Assembly: GCA_014284505.1 (NCBI GenBank)
Contig: JAAFYY010000001.1
Coordinates: forward strand, 248,001-312,000
Origin: Streptacidiphilus sp. 4-A2
GTDB lineage: Bacteria; Actinomycetota; Actinomycetes; Streptomycetales; Streptomycetaceae
Reading direction: 5' to 3'
Length of the DNA stretch: 64,000 nt
The translations under genes were made by a program, and so were the position numbers. Positions 51,405 to 61,735 of this stretch are shown one piece after another (positions within the stretch are counted from its first letter, which is position 1; every line of letters begins with the position of its first letter). The notes below the pieces were generated by a model. That model searched no databases, was not told the origin of the DNA, and saw only the letters and a program-made list of their open reading frames with translations.

Positions 51405-54400
51405 TCAACTGCGAGAACCGGCCGGCAGGGGATTCGCCTCCATCCAGTGCCGGACCGAGGCCGCGTCCCCCGGCCGCCCGAGCGCATCCAGCACTTGCGC
51501 CTGAAGGTCCAACACCACGTGGAGCTGTGGGAGCAGGAGGGGCATTGCGGCGATGCGACGCCGGTAGATCTCCACTGCATCACCCGTGGCACGCAGCGCC
51601 TCAGACAGATCGCCTCCGGTGGCCATGAACATGGCCATAGGGTGAGAGAGGTGGCGAGATCGGATTCGTAGGCGGCCGGACTGTCCGCCGCCAGCCGACG
51701 CCGGATCTCCACCGCCTCTTCGGTGACAATCAGGGCCTCACCCCGCCGACCCGCCTCCGACAACCAGATGCCCAGGTTGGCGAGGAGGTGGCAAGGTCGG
51801 GTTCATAGGCGGCCGGACTGTCGGCCACCAGCCGACGGTAGATCTCCACCGCCTCCTCAGCAGCGGTCAGGGCCTCACCCCGCCGACCCACCTCCGACAA
51901 CCAGATGCCCAAGTTGGTGAGAGAGGTGGCGAGATCAGGCTCGTAGGCGGCCGGACTGTCCGCCGCCAGCCGACGGTAGATCTCCACCGCCTCTTCGGTG
52001 ACAATCAGGGCCTCACCCCGCCGACCCGCCTCCGACAGCCAGATGCCCAGGTTGGAGAGGGAGCTGGCGAGATCAGGTTCGTAGGCGGCCGGACTGTCCG
52101 CCGCCAGCCGACGGTAGATCTCCACCGCCTCCTCAGCAGCGGTCAGGGCCTCACCCCGCCGACCCACCTCCGACAACCGGACGCCGAGGTTGGACAAGGA
52201 GGTGGTGAGGTTGGGTTCGTAGACGGCTGGGCTGTCGGCCGCCAGCCGACGCCGGATCTCCACCGCCTCTTCGGTGAGAATCAGGGCCTCACCCCGCCGA
52301 CCCGCCTTCCGCAGCCGGTTGCCGAGGTTGGAGAGGGAGCTGGCAAGGTCAGGTTCGTGGGCGGCTGGGCTGCCGGCCGCCAGCCGACGGTAGATCTCCA
52401 CCGCCTCCTCAGCGGCGGTCAGGGCCTCACCCCGCCGACCCGCCTCCGACAACCAGACGCCCAAGTTGGTGAGAGAGGTGGCGAGATCAGGCTCGTAGGC
52501 GGCCGGACTGTCCGCCGCCAGCCGACGCCGGATCTCCACCGCCTCTTCGGTGAGAATCAGGGCCTCACCCCGCCGAACCGCCTCCGACAGCCCGATGCCC
52601 AAGTTGGTGAGAGAGGTGGCGAGATCAGGTTCGTAGGCGGCTGGGCTGTCGGCCACCAGCCGACGGTAGATCTCCACCGCCTCCTCAGCAGCGGTCAGGG
52701 CCTCACCCCGCCGACCCGCCTCCGACAGCCGGACGCCGAGGCTGGAAAGGGAGTTGGCGAGTGCGGGTTCGTAGGCGGCCGGACTGTCGGCCGCCGCCTG
52801 CCTGTCGGCATGGGCAAGGGACGTGGTGAGTCGTACGGCCAGGGGGTTGGTCATGCGAGACGGGTGAGGGAGTGCCGCTGCCGCGGACCGGAGGGCCAGG
52901 TAGGCGAGGGGGACGGTGTCCAGGGCCGTGTCCAGGGTCTGCAGGACGTGGTCACTGTCGGTGGCGCGGTGGCCGTTGTAGTGGGCGATGGTGGCCCGGG
53001 CCAGTACGGTGACGCTTTGGGCCTGCTGTTCGGGGCTGGCCGCGTCCAGGAGGACGGGCAGCAGGATGTTGCCGTGGGTGACGTGGTGTGAGGCGTGGTA
53101 TTCGGCCAGGCGGTCGGGCTGCAGGGAGCCCCAGTAGCGCTCTCCGTCTGCCGGGTACAGTCGTGCGAGCCAGGCCGCAGTGCGGATCGCCTTGTCGCCG
53201 GGTAGCTCCGGGACTGTCCGCAGGACGGTGACGGCCTGCTGCTGGTCGGCGGCCCCGGACAGGGCCGCCACGGCGACGGCTGTGGCCAGGGTGGCGGTGG
53301 GCAGGCCCAGTTTGAAGGCCGGGGCCTGGGCGCTGTCCTCCCAGAACCGCTCTTCGTGCTGCAGGAGGATCTCCTCGGCGGGGGCGCCGGGCGGTGCGGC
53401 GGTGGGCCGCGGGCCCTGCTGCAGCAAGGTGGCCAGGGCGGCCAGTTGCAGGGTGAGGGCGTTGCCGAAGCGGGGGTCGCCCAGGTCGTCAGCGGGCCGC
53501 AGGCGGGCGGCGAGGCCCTGCCAGTCGTACGCGGGCACGGTGGGGACCGCGGGCAGCAGCCGGGCCAGGCCGTGTGCTGCGCGTGTGAACGCGGCCCGGC
53601 GCTGCGCGGCGGGCCGGCTGCCGGGGATCAGCGGACTCAACGGGGTCACCGGGGCGGCGGTGAGCAGGGCGCGGACCGGCGGTGTGGCGCTGAGGATATC
53701 GGTGCGCCATTCGCCGTCCGAGCGGGCCAGGAGCAGCAGTCGGACCGGATGGCGGGTGCGGTGCAGGTGGGTGATCAGGCGGCGCAGCAGCCGGGGGCGG
53801 GTTTCGGCGTAGTCGATGACCAGCAGTAGGGGCAGGGCGGTGGTCAGGGTGGTGAGGTCGGGTGGGGTGTCGTAGTCGGTCAGGTCGGGGCGCAGGTGTC
53901 CGGTGACCCAGCCCTGGTGGCGGAGGAGGTCGGTCAGGCGGCGGGCCAGGCGGGACTTGCCCTGCCCGCCGGGCCCGGTCAGCACGCGGATCGTTGTTGC
54001 GGCGGGGCCGTCGAGGCACCAGGCCAGCAGGTCTGCGAGTTCGCTGGTGCGGCCGTGGAAGGGGACGGCTTCGGCGTCAGCGCTCAGCAGCGCGGCCGGG
54101 GAGTGCAGGTCGCGCTCGGCGGCGGCCGGTGTGAGCAGGTTGGCGGGCTCCAGCGGTTCCAGTACCGGTTCCCAGACGGCGTGCTCGGTGACGACGGTGC
54201 GGAAGGCGTCGTCGGCCAGGAGCAGCGCCGCTGGGGTCGCGGTCAGGCGGGTTCCGCCGGTGGCCCGGCGGTCCCGGCGCACCACTGCGCACAGCAGGTC
54301 CTCGCCCAGGCTGTTCTCGACCAGGACAGCCGCACCCGAGATGCCCGACCAGCCACTGGGATGGCCGGGCGCGGTGTCGGCGGGCGGGAGGGGATCAGTA

Positions 54401-54870
54401 CTGAGGATCTCGTAGCGGCCGGCCAGGGAGCCGGTCCCGGGGGTGATGCGACCGGTGACCTGTTCGTCCAGGCGCCGCCCGTCGCCGGGGTCCTTCTGCA
54501 GGCGGGGGAAGCCGGACAGGGTGACCGGGTGGGAACGGGTGCCGATGAACAGGCCGTAGCGCTGCGGCGGCCGGGCCAGCACGTCGGTCAGGGACTGCGG
54601 GACCGGCCAGTCCTGGCCGTCGCGCACCTCGATCAGCGCCGCGTCCACCGCCTCGTCCTGGCGCTGCCAGCGCACGGTGGCAGCGAACTCCTGCCCGCTG
54701 GAGTCGGGGCGGCACACAGTGACCGCCCTCAGGTCGCTGGTGTCCACGCCGTCCAGAACGTGGGCTGCTGTCAGCACCAGTCGCGGCGCGATCAGGTACC
54801 CCGACCCGAAGCCCCGGGCATCCGTGTCCGGCATGCCCACACGGATCTGCACCCGCCGGTCAAACTCCAC
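51405..54870 (-). CDS. trypsin-like protease/P-loop NTPase/TPR conflict-system effector-sensor
   Basis: This is a multidomain protein of about 1150 residues. Residues 1-230 are a trypsin-fold serine protease with His37 in 'LTAAHVLD', Asp76 in 'VDAALIEV' and Ser178 in 'GISGAAV'. Residues 255-700 are a STAND-like NTPase with Walker A 'GPGGQGKS' (299-306) and Walker B 'LLLVIDYAE' (348-356). From about 735 there are nine or so 46-residue TPR units ('SLTNLGIWLSEAGRRGEAL'). This architecture belongs to the NTP-dependent conflict systems described by Aravind's group, thought to sense invaders through the repeats and then cleave targets. Frame changes near 51785 and 51640 affect the last repeats. The next gene upstream in the operon (54916-55245) is a trypco2 protein, the known partner. 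Confidence 0.85.
51660..52790. repeat. tandem 138-bp coding repeats (TPR array)
   Basis: The block from GGCGGCCGGACTGTC to the next copy recurs every 138 bases (for example 51671, 51809 and 51947), giving about eight near-identical copies on the minus strand. Differences cluster at a few codons (LTAAE/LILTE/LIVTE and IYRR/IRRR), as in repeats that are copied and shuffled by recombination. Confidence 0.9.
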
Positions 54871-54915
54871 CGCTGCTCCCTTACGCTCCCCGCCCGGTGC
54901 ACGACCCGGCGGGGG

Positions 54916-55245
54916 CTACTCCACGTCGCGGACGTTGATGTCGCCGCCGCCGGTCTCGTGCGGCCGCAGTGTCACGGTCAGCGTGTGGGTCGCCTGCCGG
55001 GTGCTCTCCTTCTTCGCGCCCAGGCTCAGCACGCTCCAGCGGAGCCCGCCGTTGACGCCCTTGGTGCCGGTCAGCTCCAGACCCAGCTCCAAGGTCACGT
55101 CGCCCAGCGTGAACTCGACTCCGTGGGCGCCGGGGCCTGTGGGGTCGGCGAGCCGTCGCCGGGCCTCGACGACCTGGTCCCGCAGCAGCGTGACCGCGTC
55201 CGCCAGGTCCAGACCCTCCTGCGAACCACCCGTACTCGTACTCAT
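54916..55245 (-). CDS. trypco2-family partner of the trypsin/NTPase protein
   Basis: This is a small protein of about 109 residues: an amphipathic N-terminal helix ('LDLADAVTLLRDQVVEARRR') followed by a beta-rich domain ('VEFTLGDVTLELGLELTG', 'GLRWSVLSLGAKKESTRQATHTLTVTLRP'). This is the layout and text of the trypsin-co-occurring domain 2 (trypco2) family. It lacks enzyme motifs and is thought to regulate or be acted on by the linked protease. ATG 55245 has GGGGGAAG upstream. It lies 45 bases before the protease gene on the same strand, so the two are one operon. Confidence 0.82.
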   Translation of the reverse strand: MSTSTGGSQEGLDLADAVTLLRDQVVEARRRLADPTGPGAHGVEFTLGDVTLELGLELTGTKGVNGGLRWSVLSLGAKKESTRQATHTLTVTLRPHETGGGDINVRDVE

Positions 55246-56075
55246 GGCTTCCCCCATCCGTTCCCTGCCATCCGATACACCATCAGTTTCCCACCCTGAT
55301 CGGCCCCAGCGCCGGGCAATCGCGCAACCCAGCTTCGAACCTGGGCGGCGCTGCCCGGGGCCCTGGTGGACGGGGGTCAGCTGTCGTCGTGCCCTTGGTC
55401 GGCGTCCTGCTGTCCGGGTCGCGCAGCGGGCACAGTGCGTCGACCGTGGAGGTGGTCTCAGAGGCGCAGCGGACGTGGAAGCTGTCATCTGACAACTGAG
55501 CCAATGTCACTTTGCTTGAAATGCGACATAGTTCGTCCCTTCCTCGTAGGTTGCCGCGCTATCGCCGGGCACGGATGACGAGGAGTCGGAGTGAAGGTCG
55601 TCAAGGACTGATTGCCGCCCTCGGATCTGCCGAGGAGGTCTACCCGCACGGTGACCGCGAGGTGCATCATGGATAGGTGCGAGACGGGTCTCTGACTTCA
55701 GTCGGCGTACCGGCGGGGGTGCGCTGCCGACCGCAGGTGTTCTGGCGGCTCGACAAGCGCGAGGACAGGCGGTGGGAGCAGCAACGGACAGACGAACGGC
55801 CCCCCGGACCAAGGCCACAGGGGTTGTGACGCTGATCCCACGCACGTCGTTGGACGTCGGCTCCATCACGTCCGGGGGGGACCGGTCCGGACGTACCGAT
55901 GAACGGCGGGAACGGGTCGGGGCCGCCGTCCGGCCATCTCGGGCTGGGCAGGCAAGACCGAATTCCACTCCTGCTCAGGCGAACAGACACGGTGGGCAAC
56001 CACTCTCACCAGGGCCCACGCACCCCCTCAGATCTCCGCCCCACAGGGTTAGGCCCAGAGAGTCGTAGGGACGCG
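55246..56075. other. 830-base region with no recognised gene
   Basis: Both strands show only short or composition-driven frames, one of them reaching 150 codons on the minus strand but rich in Arg, Pro and Ser without motifs. The promoter of the trypco2-protease operon must lie in its left part. I see no repeats, RNA genes or mobile element ends. Confidence 0.5.
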
Positions 56076-56519
56076 ATGAACGAAGCTTTCTCCCAGGAGT
56101 TCTGCTCCATGGAGCCCTTCAAGGACAGCCTCCGCTGGGTGGTGAGCCGGCCGCGGACCACTCCTTGCACGGTACGGGTCGCCGATGGCGAGCTGACGAT
56201 CACCCAGGATCCCGACGGGCTCATGGTCCGAGTGCCGACCGCCGGACTGAGGATCGTCACGCCCCGCAGGCTGAAGAAGCTCGAGGCCGGGGTGGTCCTC
56301 TCGCTGGGTGGCAAGCCGGTGGCAGTCATGTTCGACATGGTCCACGCCCGGCAGGAATTCCGTGCCGCCAGCCAGCAAGGAAAACGGGATCTGATCAGGC
56401 AAGTCGCCAAGCCCGTTTCCAATTCGCGAGGGAACCTGGGCCTGGCCCGCCAGATCACGGCCGAGTTCATAGCGGCTCTCCTCGACGGCGGCGCCATCGA
56501 CACGACAGCCCCCGCCTGA
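56076..56519 (+). CDS. hypothetical protein
   Basis: This is an intact 147-residue frame with ordinary codon use and AGGGA 5 bases before ATG 56076. The N-terminal part has alternating beta-type sequence ('CTVRVADGELTITQDPDGLMVRVPTAGLRIV') and the C-terminal part is helical ('RGNLGLARQITAEFIAALLDGG'). I do not recognise the family. Its place in an island of transposase remnants suggests accessory origin. Confidence 0.55.
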   Translation: MNEAFSQEFCSMEPFKDSLRWVVSRPRTTPCTVRVADGELTITQDPDGLMVRVPTAGLRIVTPRRLKKLEAGVVLSLGGKPVAVMFDMVHARQEFRAASQQGKRDLIRQVAKPVSNSRGNLGLARQITAEFIAALLDGGAIDTTAPA

Positions 56520-56768
56520 CCGGAGCGGGCACACGGGGGCCTGCAGGGCCCGACCCGCGCGGCCTGGTTCCCGGAACGTTCGAGGGCGGCAGCGCGTCGC
56601 GGGCCGGCGGCCGACCGGCTCCAGGCTGCACAGGCCGCGCCCGCTCCAGTGCGGCAGGCAGTCCGGCGGAGCGGGACGGTAGAGCGGGACGGCGGAGCGG
56701 GACGGTAGACGATCACCACAGCCACCACCCGCTGCCGGCCGTGGCGCTCGATCAGCGCCAGCCGCCGG

Positions 56769-57140
56769 GTGGTCGGCCGGGAGGCATCCGCCCATGCGGA
56801 CCACGGCACCCGGCACACGTCCATCAAGCTCACAACACACTTGGTGCGCACGGGAATCAAGGGATCCATGGCAGCGGTGGGAGATTCCTACGACAACGCC
56901 CTGGCCGAGAACCTCTGGATGCTGATCAAGACCGAGTGCGTGCGCGGCCGCGTCTTCACCAGCCGGGCCGAGGCCGACCTCGCGCTGTTCGAGTACATCG
57001 ACGGGTTCTACAGCCCGCGACGCATCCAGAAGCGTCCGGGCTACCTCAGCCCCCTCGAATACGAGGAGAAGCACTACGCCGACCAGGCGACGGCCGATCA
57101 AGCAAACCTGAAACCCCGTCAACCCGCACTCACTCCCAAT
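56769..57140 (+). pseudogene. 3' remnant of an IS3-family transposase (OrfB)
   Basis: Only the end of the rve integrase core remains: 'ADHGTRHTS' (second Asp region), 'GSMAAVGDSYDNALAENLWMLIKTE' with the catalytic Glu, and 'SRAEADLALFEYIDGFYSPRRIQ' followed by the usual 'YLSPLEYEEKHYADQA' end. Upstream residues and OrfA are missing, so it cannot transpose. It directly precedes the split PBP gene; 57141-57377 holds nothing recognisable. Confidence 0.8.
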
Positions 57141-59144
57141 CGTCGATTGTTGCCGTTTGGTCATGGATCGGGCCGTGTAACGGTCATATGGCGGACGGAG
57201 CCTGGACCAGCGTCACCCGCACGGCCAAGGGACTCGGTTCCCCGGGGCTGCCGGCCCACTGCCGTACCCCTGGTCGAGCGAGTGCCACGCGAACGGCCCC
57301 AGCAGCCGAGAGAGACCACGGCAAGGCCCATAAAACGGCCTGCCCGGTGGGCTCCTCCACGACGAAATGGTCCATGGATGCCCCGCGCCACCCGGTCCGA
57401 TCAACGACGCCGTGACCGCAGCACCCCAGCCGATGAGGCATCTGAGGACGCGGCAGCGGACAGTGCGGCCGCCACCGACGAGGGAGCGCTGGGCCGCCGG
57501 CCACGGACCAGCAGCGAGGGCACCGACAACGCCGAGTCGGGCGCCGGCGGCGGTTGATCGACTACCCGCGCGCGGGCAAGCGCGGCCTGCGGCGCTGGAT
57601 CCCTTCGCTTCGGCTGCTGAGCGCGCTGGTCCTGGTACCAGTGGTGCTCGTGTCCGGGACCTGCGTCGTGATCTATGTGAATGTGCGCGTTCCCAGCCCG
57701 GATCCGGGCAGCACCATGCAGGCCACGGTGATCACCTATGCCAACGGCTCGGTCCTGGGCACGGTCGGCGTGACGAGTCGCCGCACCGTACCGTTGTCCC
57801 AGGTCCCGTTGACCGTGCGGCACGCCGTGCTGGCCGCGGAGGACCGGGGGTTCTACACCGAGGCGGGCGTGTCGCCGCAGGGCATCGCCCGGGCCGTGAT
57901 CGCGGATGTGGAGGGCAAGCCCCTGGAGGGCGGCTCGACCATCACCCAGCAGTACGTCAAGAACGCGTTCCTGACCAGCGCCCGGACCGCGAGCCGCAAG
58001 TTCACCGAGATCTTCATCGCCGTGAAGCTGGCCAACGAGCAGAGCAAGGACCAGATTCTCCAGGACTATCTGAACACCATCTACTTCGGTCGGGGCGCCT
58101 ACGGCATCGAGGCGGCCAGCCAGGCCTACTTCGGCCGGGACGTCAGCGCGCTCAGCCCCGCCCAGGCCGCCTACCTGGGCGCGGTCATCCAGGCGCCGAG
58201 TGCCTACGACCCGGTGGCCAACCCGGCGATCCTCCCGGTGATCAAGGCCCGCTGGACGTATGTGGTCAACGGCATGGTGTCCTCCGGCTGGATGACTGCC
58301 GCCCAGGCGAAGCAACTCAGCTTCCCCGGGCTCGAACCGCTGCGGCAGAGCCCCGACGGGGACCAGACGCCCTACCTGATGGCCCTGGTGCTGAACGAAC
58401 TCAACGCCGACGGCATATCCGAGCAGCAGATCGCCACCGGCGGGCTGCGCGTCGTGACCACCATCCAACCCTCCGCCCAGGCATCCGCGGTCAAGGCGGT
58501 GCAGCAGCAGATCCTCGCCGAACTCTCCGCCAAGCGGCCGGTGGACGCCGCCGTGCGGGTCGGCCTGGCTTCGGTGCGCCCCTCCGACGGCGCGATCGTA
58601 GCCCTGTACAGCGGAGCGAACTTCAACACCCGCCAGTACAACGACGCCACCGAGTCCGCAGTCCCCGCCGGACAGATCTTCAACCCGCTGACCGCAGTCG
58701 GCATCCTCACCGCCACCAAGCAGCCCGTCACCGGCGCACAGATCAACGAGGCCGGCACCGTGCCGGACAATTCGGCGTTCAACTCGGAGGCGCCCGCGAT
58801 CCGGGCCACGGTGGAACGCATGGGCGTGTCTCCGGGAACCCTCGGCCTGTCCTCGAATGCCGCGCTGTACAGCGGGAGCGTCAACCCGGACGTCCTGGAC
58901 ATGGCCGACGCCTACGCCACCCTGGCGTCGGACGGCCTGCACACCACGCCGCACATAGTCGCCCAGGTCTCCAATTCCAACGGCGTGCTCTACCGCACCA
59001 AGACCACCACGACCCGGGCCTTCGCTCAGAAGCGAGTCCCAAACCGAAGGTAGGGTCACGTTTTCCCAGGTGAGGTGTGTGGCCGTCGGTCGGTAGGCAT
59101 GCTCGGAGCGTCGTGTCGGTGCGGGGCGTGCTGGGAGGTGGCGG

Positions 59145-59636
59145 ATGCCGTCGGTGCTGGGAGTGTTGGAGCGGCGCGAGCGGGTGGCGCTGGCCCGGGC
59201 AGAGGAGTTGCGGGCCGAGTTGGAGCGGCTTCAGGCTGCTGTGGCCGAGGCGGATGAGGCCGCGCGGCGCGCGGTTATCGCCCGCGAGGAGACGGTCGTG
59301 GCCTTGGCTGAGGCGGCCGAGGAAGCCGTCGTGGTCGGTGTGCCGGTGAATTTGCCGGCCGCGGGTGTTGCTGGGCCGCGGGTGGAGGTCCCGCTGTGGT
59401 GCGAGGGGGTGGGGATCGAGGTGCTGCCGCCCGAGTGCGCGCGGATCGTGGCCCTGGTCCAGGAGGATGCCGCCGGTGGCGGGGACGGAGTGCGGGCACG
59501 GGCGATGCGCGAGCATCTGGGCTGGTCAGCCAGTGATGCGCGGGAGCAGGCAGCGCGGTTTCGGGCGAAGCGGCTGGTCGAGCGGGGCTGGTTGACCGAG
59601 GGGCGGCCAGGGCTGTTCAGGCCGCGGGCCGCTTGA
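59145..59636 (+). CDS. IS-borne accessory protein
   Basis: This is an intact 163-residue protein with a coiled-coil N-terminal half ('[33 protein letters not shown]'-like) and a C-terminal winged-helix-like part ('[31 protein letters not shown]'). Similar genes travel with transposases in streptomycetes, but the function is unknown. GGGAGG 6 bases before ATG supports the start. Its end overlaps the transposase end by 20 bases. Confidence 0.7.
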   Translation: MPSVLGVLERRERVALARAEELRAELERLQAAVAEADEAARRAVIAREETVVALAEAAEEAVVVGVPVNLPAAGVAGPRVEVPLWCEGVGIEVLPPECARIVALVQEDAAGGGDGVRARAMREHLGWSASDAREQAARFRAKRLVERGWLTEGRPGLFRPRAA

Positions 59637-60554
59637 CGCGGCGCGGTGCTGGTCGGCCGGAGCGGGCCAGGCGGCGGGTGGCCGGGATGCTCGCGGCCCA
59701 CCAGGCCATCGCCTCGGCACTGTCGATGCGGGTCTCGTAGTCCCGGGCCAGCCGCCGGGCCCGGATCAGCCAGGAAAAACTGCGCTCCACGACCCAGCGG
59801 CGCGGAAGCACCACGAACCCTTGGCGTCGTCGCTGCGCTTGACGACGGTCAGCGCGAGGGTCAGGACGGCGTGGGCGAAGGTGACCAGCCAGCCGGTGTA
59901 GGCGCCGTCGGCCCAGACCAGAGTGATGCGGTGGTGTTCGGCGCGCAGTTGTTCCAGGAGGTCGCGGCCGGCGTCGTTGTCCTTGACCGACGCGGCGGTG
60001 ACGATCACGGCCAGCAGCAGGCCGAGGGTGTCCACGGCGATGTGTCGTTTGCGGCCGTTGATTTTCTTCCCGGCGTCGTAGCCGCGGGTGGCGGCGCCGA
60101 CGGTGGCGTCAGCCTTGACCGACTGCGAGTCGATGATCGCGGCGGTGGGTTCTTCCTTCTTGCCGGCCAGTTCGCGCAGCATCTTGCGCAGTCGGCCGTA
60201 GAGCTCCTTGGTGTAGTCGTTGTCGCGCCAGCGGCGGAAGAACCGGTATGCCGCTCGCCACTTGGGGAAGTCGGCGGGCAGGCCGGCCCAGCGCACGCCC
60301 TCGGTGACCAGGTAGCGCACGGCGTCGATCATCTGCCGGTGGCAATAGCCCTCCGGGCGGCCGCCGCGTCCGTTCAGCCAGGCCGGGACCGGCAGCAGCG
60401 GCCGCACGATCGCCCACTCCGCGTCGGTCAGGTCGGAGCCGTAGCGGCGGGTTCGGTCGGGCTGGTCAGCGGCATTCCCGAGCCGGTGTGCGAGGCAATC
60501 GCACGACATGCCGGAGCTGGACGCGGACGGAGCGAACACGGCACAGTGGGACAC
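59617..60554 (-). CDS. IS5-family DDE transposase, one frameshift
   Basis: This is a transposase of about 310 residues. The N-terminal DUF4096-type domain is '[18 protein letters not shown]', followed by the DDE catalytic core with '[37 protein letters not shown]' (first Asp), '[10 protein letters not shown]' (second Asp) and '[12 protein letters not shown]' (Glu, Y-2R-3E signature). A missing T in a TTT run near 59815 shifts the last part. It is the only transposase of the IS, so the copy may be active if that base is a sequencing error. Confidence 0.88.
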
Positions 60555-60555
60555 C

Positions 60556-60609
60556 AGGGCCTCCTGATGGTTCGTTGACTCGACATCACCGAACTGCGCA
60601 GGAGGCCCT
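60556..60609. other. 11-bp inverted repeat upstream of the IS transposase
   Basis: AGGGCCTCCTG (60556-60566) and CAGGAGGCCCT (60599-60609) pair perfectly around a 32-base centre, between the transposase start and the right end of the IS. It may act in promoter control or block read-through from outside. Confidence 0.45.
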
Positions 60610-61079
60610 TCTTCTATGCGCCGGCCGCGGAGCGATCACCCGAACGAGCCTGATAGGCACGGAAGTTCGAGTGTCAGTCGTGTCCCTCGGTTTGGGAATC
60701 GCTTCTCAACGCTCGGGCGGATCGAACCTGCTGTGCGGGATGGCAGAGGGCCCCATCACGACCGCCTGGCACAGCGTCTCGCAGGGAGTCGCGGTGCTGC
60801 CGCCCGCCCAGCCGGCCGCGTCCGCCGCGGCAACCCCGCCCACCCCGTCCACCTCACCGACCCCGGCGAGGGCCAACTGCGGTGTCAACGGCGAATCGCT
60901 CTTCGACGACTCGCCTGGGCCGTGGAATCCGATGACCAGCTGTCGACCGCCATAGCCGTGTTCCGCGACGCCCCCACACTGAAGCAGGACGACAGATCCC
61001 GCTCGCTGGCAGGCGTGGCCGGCCAGAAGGAGATCACCGGCGACGGCCTGCCGAGCCAGGTCCTGCTGACCTACCTGGG

Positions 61080-61735
61080 CTACGGCGCTTGGGAGTCCGC
61101 CCCGGCAGCTCGGTGAACTCGCCAACCGCCGGCCGGCGGGTTCACCGGCTCGGGGAAGAACCCGCCCCCATCGCTCACGGCCCACCGCTCACGGTGCCCG
61201 CGGTGGGGGGGCGACGGTTGCGCGGGCCCCCCGGAGCACGGCCGGCTGGACTCGTCACTCTCCAGCACGGTGCCGTCGTCCGTCACGATCACCGTCACCG
61301 GCGCGGAGTTCTGGTCCACGGCCTGGCTGGCGTAGCGGGCCGTGCAGATCAGTTGCACATCAGCGGCCCCGGTCAGTTGCGGTGCGCCCGCGGGGAAGGT
61401 GATCCGCACCTGGGAGCCTTCGCTGCGGACGCTCAGGCCGGCCGGCCCCGGCGGCAGCGCCGTGGTCAGGCCCTCCTGCAGTTGCTGGGCATCCGGGCCC
61501 TGGAACGCGGCCTGCACGGACGTCGCGACCGAGACCGGTCCGTCGACGGCTCGTCTGACGGTACCGGCACACTGTTCTTGAGGAAGAAGACCACGATGGT
61601 GGGCTGGGTGATGCCGGTGCCGGGATCTCCCGCCTGCACCACGCCGGTTGTGGGTATGCCGCAGGCGGAGAGCAGGACCGAGATCGGGACCAGCAGCGCC
61701 GGGCCGGCTGCTCGCCGAAGCCGGAGATACCTCAT
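61080..61735 (-). CDS. lipoprotein of the two-component operon, frameshifted
   Basis: This is an exported lipoprotein of about 200 residues with lipobox 'LLSAC' and 'GIPTTGVVQAGDP' after it. The rest ('AFQGPDAQQLQEGLTTALPPG', 'QLICTARYASQAVDQNSAPVTVIVTDDG') resembles GerMN/LpqB-type domains. ATG 61735 overlaps the stop of the histidine kinase gene (ATGA). A frame change near 61555 joins start and body. The 3' end is uncertain: a G/C-run near 61210-61230 may hide a stop at about 61172. The lipoprotein probably tunes the sensor, as CseA does in the SigE system. Confidence 0.75.

Larger units (their letters stand above)
59029..60705. mobile_element. IS5-family insertion sequence with 22-bp inverted repeats and 3-bp target duplication
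   Basis: This is an element of 1677 bases. The left end is GAAGCGAGTCCCAAACCGAA plus GG (59029-59050), and the right end (60684-60705, reverse complement) is the same with two mismatches. The triplet TCA flanks both sides (59026-59028 and 60706-60708) as a target duplication. It carries two convergent genes: a 163-residue ORF on plus and an IS5-type transposase on minus. It sits inside the PBP-like gene. Confidence 0.88.
57378..61116 (+). pseudogene. class A penicillin-binding protein-like gene split by an IS element
   Basis: A membrane-anchored GT51 glycosyltransferase plus transpeptidase-like protein. After an acidic cytosolic start and one TM helix, GT51 motifs are intact: 'AAEDRGFY' (57834) and 'GGSTITQQYVKN' (57928). 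The transpeptidase SxxK site is replaced by 'AGQIFNPL' (58667), and the KTG region reads 'VNGES' after the insertion, so the second domain is non-catalytic. Coding stops being PBP at 59028 and resumes exactly at 60709 ('AQRSGGSNLL' across the join), ending 'YLGYGAWESAPAAR'. The frame from 57554 starts at TTG; the acidic N-terminus from ATG 57378 is in another frame and needs one shift near 57553. A further shift lies near 60920. Confidence 0.82.

Noticed and set aside
51660..52790. CRISPR array
   Set aside because: Repeats are 138 bases, contiguous without spacers, and lie in frame inside a protein as TPR units.
55507..55968. Minus-strand frame of 153 codons in the gap after the trypco2 gene
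   Set aside because: Composition is Arg/Pro/Ser-rich, there is no ribosome site, and no family resemblance.
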